The notes under the pieces: generated by a model
Databases searched by the model: none
What the model was told of the DNA's origin: nothing
What the model saw: only the letters and a program-made list of their open reading frames with translations
In this document: positions 7,381 to 11,309 of the stretch, piece after piece
How the letters are laid out: each line of letters begins with the position of its first letter
Numbering within the stretch: the first letter of the stretch is position 1
Source: an uncultured Lachnospiraceae bacterium
GTDB lineage: Bacteria; Bacillota_A; Clostridia; Lachnospirales; Lachnospiraceae
Direction of reading: 5' to 3'
DNA: 11,309 nt
Assembly (NCBI GenBank): GCA_902795835.1
Contig: CADBNA010000457.1
Location: 1-11,309, forward strand
Program-made: the position numbers and the translations under genes

Positions 7381-8131
7381 CCTGCTCACCATCGGTCCCG
7401 TAACACTGCATACTTACGGCCTGATGACGGCAATCGGCATCATTTCCGCCTATCTGACTGCGGAAGCTGCCGCAAAAAAGAAACATCTGGATGCGGAGCA
7501 GATTTTCGGCCTGGTGATTTCCTGTCTCATATTCGGCTATGCCGGGTCAAAACTGCTCTATCTTCTTACCGTTCTTCCGCAGCTGCTCGCGGATCCCTCT
7601 CTGTGGAGAGAGTCTCTTTCCACAGGATGGGTTGTCTTTGGCGGGCTGCTGGGCGGCATTTTCGGGGGCTGGATTTTCTGCCGGCGGAAAGGGCTCCCCG
7701 CCTGGAAATTCTTTGATATCGGCATGCCAAGCGTCGCTCTTGCCCAGGGCTTCGGGCGGATCGGCTGTTTTTTCGCCGGCTGCTGTTACGGTGTCGAGAC
7801 AGACAGTCCTTTTTCCATTGTTTTTTCCCATTCGGATTTTGCGCCCAATCATGTTCACCTGGTTCCCACGCAGCTGCTGTCGGCGGCAGGGGATTTTGCT
7901 CTGGCGCTTTTTCTGTGGTTCTGGGATCGGAACCGCAAGAAGAAGGACGGTGAGGTAACGGCACTGTATCTGATTTTGTACAGTGCGGGACGGTTTCTGA
8001 TCGAGTTCTGGCGCGGTGATCTGATCCGCGGCGCCGTGGGACCGCTGTCCACTTCCCAGTTTATCGCTTTGTTTACGCTGGCGGCGGGAATCATCCTGTT
8101 TGCCTTGCGGCGGCGGGTGCAGACACTTTGA
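7370..8131 (+). CDS. lgt: Prolipoprotein diacylglyceryl transferase-like protein
   Basis: A 253-residue polytopic membrane protein of the Lgt family, which moves diacylglycerol from phosphatidylglycerol to the lipobox cysteine of prelipoproteins. Hydrophobic segments fall near residues 10-30, 45-68, 86-104, 118-138, 168-186 and 228-246. The family signature is present as [13 protein letters not shown] (129-141), with R130 at the position of essential E. coli R143, and a C-terminal [13 protein letters not shown] (205-217) with conserved arginines. Differences: E. coli H103 in HGGLIG is replaced here by F90 (VVFGGLLGG), and the Asn of GRxGNF is C133. AAGGAG stands 8 nt before the ATG, inside the upstream gene, and the 11-nt overlap suggests coupled translation. 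It is either the organism's Lgt in a divergent clostridial form or a paralogue. Confidence 0.88.
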   Translation: MYNDLLTIGPVTLHTYGLMTAIGIISAYLTAEAAAKKKHLDAEQIFGLVISCLIFGYAGSKLLYLLTVLPQLLADPSLWRESLSTGWVVFGGLLGGIFGGWIFCRRKGLPAWKFFDIGMPSVALAQGFGRIGCFFAGCCYGVETDSPFSIVFSHSDFAPNHVHLVPTQLLSAAGDFALALFLWFWDRNRKKKDGEVTALYLILYSAGRFLIEFWRGDLIRGAVGPLSTSQFIALFTLAAGIILFALRRRVQTL

Positions 8132-8144
8132 AATGAGGTATTTT

Positions 8145-9110
8145 ATGATGAATGAGAATACAAACGGGCAGGAGAGCCGGGGAAAGGGCCTGGATGCCGA
8201 CCGGCTGCTGGACGCATTGCAGGAGAGCTACGGGGAACATCCTGAAACAACCCGCATGAATGTTCAGAATATCCTGAACCGCGATCTGCTGACGGACATT
8301 CTGGAGAAGCTCCGGGAGATCCTGTTCCCTGGCTTTTATGACCGGAGCCGCATCCGGGGGGAGTACGTCCGCTTTATCGCCGGAGAGAAGCTGGAGTACG
8401 TCCAGCATCATCTGACAAAGCAGGTGTCGATTGCCCTTGGCACCGAGGAGCTGTGCGTGGACTGCGAGCGTTCTGTGCTGCAGAGCAGGGCGGAAGCGCT
8501 GGTAAATGATTTTCTGAATCGGCTGCCGGCACTCCGGGATGTCCTGGCGACAGATGTACAGGCCGGATATGACGGCGACCCCGCGGCCTACAGCACGGAT
8601 GAGATCATCCTCAGTTATCCCGGACTGACGGCCATCACCACATATCGGATCGCGCATGAGCTGTGGATCCGGAAGATCCCGCTGATTCCCCGTATTATGA
8701 CGGAGTATGCTCACAGCAAAACCGGCATCGACATTCACCCGGGGGCGACGATCGGGCGGTACTTTTTTATAGACCACGGCACCGGAATTGTCATAGGCGA
8801 GACGACGGTTATCGGCGACAATGTCAAAATCTATCAGGGCGTGACGCTGGGCGGTCTCTCCACCAGAAAAGGACAGGCCCTCAAGGGGACCAAGAGGCAT
8901 CCCACGATCGGAAACAATGTTACGATTTATTCCGGCGCGTCCATCCTCGGCGGCGAGACGATTATCGGCGACAATGTGACGATCGGCGGCAATACGTTTA
9001 TCGTGACATCTGTGCCGGCGGATATGCGCGTCAGCGCGAGAGCGCCTGAACTGGAATATTCACACGGACCGGTAGAGCACCCCGAAGACTACAGTGACTG
9101 GGTCATCTGA
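8145..9110 (+). CDS. cysE: Serine O-acetyltransferase (EpsC-type CysE)
   Basis: A 321-residue cytosolic enzyme making O-acetylserine from serine and acetyl-CoA, the committed step to cysteine. Residues 1-185 are the helical N-terminal region, longer than in E. coli CysE. Then come [11 protein letters not shown], the catalytic-type histidines H198 ([10 protein letters not shown]) and H211 ([13 protein letters not shown]), and a left-handed beta-helix of hexapeptide repeats ([43 protein letters not shown]). The last residues, EDYSDWVI, end in isoleucine, the residue by which many such enzymes dock into O-acetylserine sulfhydrylase. The start at 8145 has GAGG 6 nt upstream; earlier in-frame ATGs at 8100 and 8133 overlap or crowd lgt and have no good site. 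It lies 13 nt after lgt and 3 nt before truA. No cysK is in the window. Confidence 0.94.
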   Translation: MMNENTNGQESRGKGLDADRLLDALQESYGEHPETTRMNVQNILNRDLLTDILEKLREILFPGFYDRSRIRGEYVRFIAGEKLEYVQHHLTKQVSIALGTEELCVDCERSVLQSRAEALVNDFLNRLPALRDVLATDVQAGYDGDPAAYSTDEIILSYPGLTAITTYRIAHELWIRKIPLIPRIMTEYAHSKTGIDIHPGATIGRYFFIDHGTGIVIGETTVIGDNVKIYQGVTLGGLSTRKGQALKGTKRHPTIGNNVTIYSGASILGGETIIGDNVTIGGNTFIVTSVPADMRVSARAPELEYSHGPVEHPEDYSDWVI

Positions 9111-9113
9111 AAT

Positions 9114-9866
9114 ATGAAGAAGAATTACAAAATGACGGTCAGCTACGACGGCACCCGCTATTTCGGCTGGGAGCACCAGCCCGGACAGCCCATGACCATA
9201 CAGGGGAAGCTGGAGACGGTTCTCACCCGCATGACCGGCGCACCGGAGGACCAGCCGGTCACGGTGATCGGCGCGGGACGAACGGATGCCGGGGTGCACG
9301 CCAGGGCGCAGACTGCCAATGTGCTGCTGGATACGGATATGTCCGAACAGGAAATTCAGGACTACCTGAACCGCTACCTGCCTGAGGATATCAGCGTGGA
9401 TGAACTGAAGATCTGCGCGGACCGGTTTCACAGCCGCTTCAAAGCTGTCGGAAAGACATACTGCTATTCCTTCTACTGCGGAGAGGCAAAACCTGTTTTT
9501 GACAGGAAGTATGTGACAGTACTGGAAAAAAAGCCGGATGTGGAGCGGATGCGGCAGGCGGCTGCTTTTTTGACAGGGATGCATGATTACAAGTCATTCT
9601 GCGGCAATTCCCATATGAAAAAATCCACCATCCGCGTGGTGGATCAGATAGAGATCAGGCAAAAGGGCCCCTATATCCGGCTTGTTTTTCACGGGAACGG
9701 ATTCCTTCAGAATATGGTGCGCATCATGACGGGCACCCTTCTGGAGGTCGGCGAAGGAAAACGGGCGCCGGAAGAGATGCCTGCGCTTCTGGAAGCCCGT
9801 GACAGACGCCTTGCCGGTCCGACAGCCCCGGCAAAGGGGCTGACGCTGATGAAGGTGGAGTACTGA
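9114..9866 (+). CDS. truA: tRNA pseudouridine(38-40) synthase TruA
   Basis: A 250-residue cytosolic enzyme that isomerises uridine to pseudouridine at positions 38-40 of the tRNA anticodon arm. The N-terminal YDGTRYFGWEHQ (11-22) and GAGRTDAGVHA (53-63) with catalytic D58 are diagnostic. Also seen are FHSRFKAVGKTYCYSF (about 105-120), the conserved MHDYKSFCG and the late FLQNMVRIMTGTLLEVG. The length is standard. The ATG lies 3 nt after the cysE stop with no clear ribosome binding site, so translation is probably coupled to cysE. It is the last gene of the cluster; a terminator-like hairpin follows at once. Its place next to sulfur genes looks like simple operon packing rather than a functional link. 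Confidence 0.96.
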   Translation: MKKNYKMTVSYDGTRYFGWEHQPGQPMTIQGKLETVLTRMTGAPEDQPVTVIGAGRTDAGVHARAQTANVLLDTDMSEQEIQDYLNRYLPEDISVDELKICADRFHSRFKAVGKTYCYSFYCGEAKPVFDRKYVTVLEKKPDVERMRQAAAFLTGMHDYKSFCGNSHMKKSTIRVVDQIEIRQKGPYIRLVFHGNGFLQNMVRIMTGTLLEVGEGKRAPEEMPALLEARDRRLAGPTAPAKGLTLMKVEY

Positions 9867-9908
9867 AAAGCTTCTGGCTGAAGCTGCATTCCGCAGAAGC
9901 GGGATTTT
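9866..9908. terminator. Probable bidirectional terminator between truA and the ECF gene
   Basis: GCTTCTG (9870-9876) pairs with CAGAAGC (9894-9900), a 7-bp stem with a 17-nt loop that can itself form a smaller CTGC/GCAG hairpin. On the minus strand the stem runs directly into TTTT (9866-9869), a reasonable end for the ECF gene. On the plus strand it is followed by GGGATTTT (9901-9908), a weaker end for truA. The two genes converge here, which fits a shared terminator. Confidence 0.55.
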
Positions 9909-10008
9909 CAGAATGAAGCGGATGTTTCCGGACGAAGCGGATGCTTCCGGACGAAGCGGGGGCCTCCGGACGAAGCGGATGTTTCCGGACAAAGCGGGGT
10001 TCTCAGAC
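9896..10008. repeat. Six imperfect 19-bp direct tandem repeats
   Basis: Units start at 9896, 9915, 9934, 9953, 9972 and 9991. The consensus is GAAGCGGATGTTTCCGGAC; units 2 and 5 are identical to it, unit 3 differs by one base, units 1, 4 and 6 are more diverged, and the last is one base short. There are no spacers, so this is not a CRISPR array. Neighbouring units can pair as GCTTC-cggac-GAAGC. The period is not a multiple of three and the only open frames across it look accidental. The array touches the terminator on the left and covers the stop codon of the ECF gene on the right. Confidence 0.9.
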
Positions 10009-10590
10009 CAGCGTGAGACGCGTGACATGGGCGCGGACGAGCACCGGCGCAAGCAGCGATGCAGACAGGATGCCGCAGGCTCCCTGCACGGCATTAAAGG
10101 GAATCTCCGACAGTGACAGGACCGCGGCTGAGAGCAGTCCCGGACCGTTTGGAGAACCGGTCATGAATACCACAATCAGGATGTTGTACAGGAAATAGCC
10201 GGAAATCATCACCGCTTCTCCGGCCAGGCCGGCTGTGATCAGGGCAGGGACGGACAGAGCCGTATGACGCCTGAAGCGCGCGGAAATCTGCCGGAAAACA
10301 GAGGACGCTGCGGCAGCAGTCAGGTATTTGATCACAAAGGTGCCGGGCACCCAGACAGCATAGCCGCCCAGAAAATCCGACAGCGCGGAGCCGATTCCCG
10401 CTGCCAGTCCGCCGTAGACCGGCCCCAGAAAGATGCCGGCCAGAAGGACCAGGCCGTCTCCCAGATGGATGTAGCCAAAGGCGGGTGTCTGGATTTTCAG
10501 AACGGAAGTGGCAAGAAGTGTAAGGGCGGCAAACATTGCCGTCGTGACCAGACGGGTCGCGGAAGGCTCTGCGGCATTCTTTTTTTTCAT
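10003..10590 (-). CDS. ECF transporter S component (HmpT/PdxU-like, substrate unknown)
   Basis: A 195-residue integral membrane protein that binds a vitamin or cofactor precursor and works with a shared energising module (EcfA, EcfA', EcfT). After a lysine-rich start, TAMFAALTLLATSVLKI (18-34) has the Ala-rich first helix used to dock on EcfT. The typical core follows: GYIHLGDGLVLLAGIFLGP (39-57), GGLAAGIGSALSDFLGGY (60-77) and FVIKYLTAAAAS, then two more hydrophobic helices (about 113-143 and 150-187). This fits the DUF1393/PF07155 group. The ATG at 10590 has AGAGGA 9 nt upstream. The energising genes are not in the window, as expected for group II ECF systems. The 5' leader of about 55 nt shows no riboswitch I recognise, so the substrate (hydroxymethylpyrimidine, pyridoxine, riboflavin or other) cannot be assigned. 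Confidence 0.88.
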   Translation of the reverse strand: MKKKNAAEPSATRLVTTAMFAALTLLATSVLKIQTPAFGYIHLGDGLVLLAGIFLGPVYGGLAAGIGSALSDFLGGYAVWVPGTFVIKYLTAAAASSVFRQISARFRRHTALSVPALITAGLAGEAVMISGYFLYNILIVVFMTGSPNGPGLLSAAVLSLSEIPFNAVQGACGILSASLLAPVLVRAHVTRLTLV

Positions 10591-10652
10591 AACATAATTC
10601 CTCTCACATTCTACCTGGAGTTCTTCGAAGAGAGCGTTCAGATTTGTCAGCT

Positions 10653-10680
10653 ATTATACTCCGATTTTTCCATTAGTAAA
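10653..10680 (-). promoter_or_regulatory. Promoter for the ECF S-component gene
   Basis: On the minus strand, TTTACT (10680-10675) and a perfect TATAAT (10658-10653) are spaced by 16 bp. Transcription would start near 10646 and the start codon lies about 55 nt further on. The -35 box matches 4/6. The plus-strand promoter for the divergent gene at 10787 was not found with confidence. Confidence 0.65.
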
Positions 10681-10729
10681 TGCTCATATTTCAGCATCAG
10701 CAGATATTGGTGTTCTGGTTACGGGCTGG

Positions 10730-10758
10730 CTGCGGAGACATGTATTGTCTCTCCGCAG
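10730..10758 (+). promoter_or_regulatory. Hairpin in the leader of the TorD-like gene
   Basis: CTGCGGAGA (10730-10738) pairs perfectly with TCTCCGCAG (10750-10758), 9 bp, and can continue with CA/TG past a two-base bulge to a TGTAT loop. No T-run follows (GGCTTTGCG), so it is not a classical terminator. It ends 28 nt before the start codon at 10787, leaving the ribosome site free. It could be an RNA-stabilising or protein-binding stem; the role is unknown. Confidence 0.5.
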
Positions 10759-10786
10759 GGCTTTGCGTGCGTAAAGGCGGGTAAAA

Positions 10787-11309
10787 ATGAGTAGAGAAAT
10801 TCTGTGGGTTCTGCATGTGCTGTTCTGGGCCAAAGACGCAGAGGAACTGTCCGGGCTGCTCTCTGCGGATCCGGGGGAGAAAGCAGCGATTGCCGAAGAT
10901 TTTGAGAGGCTGATTGCCGGAAGCGATCCGGACTGGGCTGTTCCCCTGTGGGAGTCTGCTTTCGCAGATCCCTCCCGTACACTTCTGAACGCAGATACCC
11001 TCTCTGTGATTCGCAGATATGCCGATGAAGGGGTGCGCGCGTCGGACCCCTCACAGCCGGCAGATTATATCGGCTATGAGACTGACTTCTGCCTGCTTCT
11101 TCTGGACAGGTACGGGGATGAGGGAGATACCGGCAGGCATTTCAGATCATTTCTGGAGGACCATTTCCGGATGCTGCTGACCGGCGTATTCTGCCGGATA
11201 GCAGAGAAAGCCGGTTCCTTGTGTTTCCGGAATCTGAGCAGGGAGGTTCTCGGGTGTGCCGGAATTGCAGCGGCACCGGAAGAACCGGAGGCAGTACCGG
11301 AAGAACGGA
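10787..11309 (+). CDS. TorD/DmsD-like molybdoenzyme chaperone (3'-truncated by window end)
   Basis: An open frame of 174 codons running off the right edge. The ATG at 10787 is fixed by an in-frame TAA at 10772-10774 and has a modest AGGCGG site 7 nt upstream. The protein is acidic and helical, without signal peptide or membrane segment. DYIGYETDFCLLLLDRYGD (93-111) followed by FLEDHFRMLLTGVFCRIAEK (about 121-140) matches the TorD-family pattern (Y.G.E.DF..L, then F...H....L..F...I), which binds twin-arginine or core regions of molybdenum/tungsten oxidoreductases such as DMSO or TMAO reductases during cofactor loading. The visible end is Pro/Glu-rich (APEEPEAVPEER). No reductase gene is visible yet; it would be expected to the right. 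The assignment rests on pattern similarity only. Confidence 0.6.
   Translation, partial: MSREILWVLHVLFWAKDAEELSGLLSADPGEKAAIAEDFERLIAGSDPDWAVPLWESAFADPSRTLLNADTLSVIRRYADEGVRASDPSQPADYIGYETDFCLLLLDRYGDEGDTGRHFRSFLEDHFRMLLTGVFCRIAEKAGSLCFRNLSREVLGCAGIAAAPEEPEAVPEER

Noticed and set aside
8091..8900. Minus-strand open frame of 269 codons opposite the serine acetyltransferase gene
   Set aside because: It is a shadow of the real gene; the plus strand has catalytic motifs and a ribosome site.
9896..10008. Possible CRISPR array
   Set aside because: The repeats are 19 bp and directly adjacent with no spacers, and there are no cas genes.
10591..10786. Riboswitch for the ECF gene or for the TorD-like gene
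   Set aside because: The leaders are short and contain no consensus elements of TPP, FMN, THF, preQ1 or Moco riboswitches that I can recognise.
10264..10794. Plus-strand open frame of 176 codons opposite the ECF gene
   Set aside because: It is antisense to a clear membrane protein gene and runs across its promoter; no protein family is recognisable.

Overview
The window looks like a chromosomal stretch of a moderately GC-rich clostridial Firmicute, most likely a Lachnospiraceae-type gut anaerobe. The reasons are strong AGGAG-type ribosome binding sites, an M20C PepD dipeptidase, a PrsA-like lipoprotein with a Ser/Ala/Glu tail, a free-standing MetH-type homocysteine methyltransferase domain, an EpsC-type serine acetyltransferase, an ECF transporter S component and a TorD-like chaperone. 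The genus cannot be fixed from this sequence alone.

Layout from left to right. (1) Positions 4-158: a long-stemmed structured element, read on the minus strand. (2) 214-2405: a two-gene unit, a CoA-pyrophosphatase-like Nudix hydrolase and the dipeptidase PepD. (3) 2406-2777: a gene-free gap with a weak terminator-like hairpin and a second copy of the structured element (2564-2730, plus strand). (4) 2778-4976: the RNA-binding transcription accessory protein Tex. (5) A sigma-A-like promoter at 5001-5029 starts a tight five-gene cluster: PrsA-like lipoprotein (5091-6467), homocysteine S-methyltransferase-like protein (6493-7380), prolipoprotein diacylglyceryl transferase-like protein Lgt (7370-8131), serine O-acetyltransferase (8145-9110) and tRNA pseudouridine synthase TruA (9114-9866). 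(6) A probable bidirectional terminator merges into six imperfect 19-bp tandem repeats. (7) 10003-10590, minus strand: an ECF vitamin-transporter S component with its own promoter. (8) 10787 to the right edge: the N-terminal part of a TorD/DmsD-like molybdoenzyme chaperone, truncated by the window end.

How the genes fit together: the five-gene cluster joins sulfur amino acid metabolism (O-acetylserine for cysteine synthesis, methyl transfer to homocysteine) with lipoprotein maturation (Lgt acts on substrates such as the lipoprotein two genes upstream) and tRNA modification. The other genes are housekeeping or nutrient-related.

The most interesting observation is the pair of ~150-nt structured elements. 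Read with copy 1 on the minus strand and copy 2 on the plus strand, they share a strongly conserved core. An internal loop of 9 + 7 nt is nearly invariant. The helices on both sides of it carry compensatory substitutions, an apical arm keeps a G-G and a U-U mismatch at the same places, and the closing stems are perfectly complementary within each copy but unrelated in sequence between copies. The wobble pairs in the core also fit only this strand assignment. This pattern points to a conserved structured RNA (or a hairpin-forming mobile repeat) that I do not recognise.
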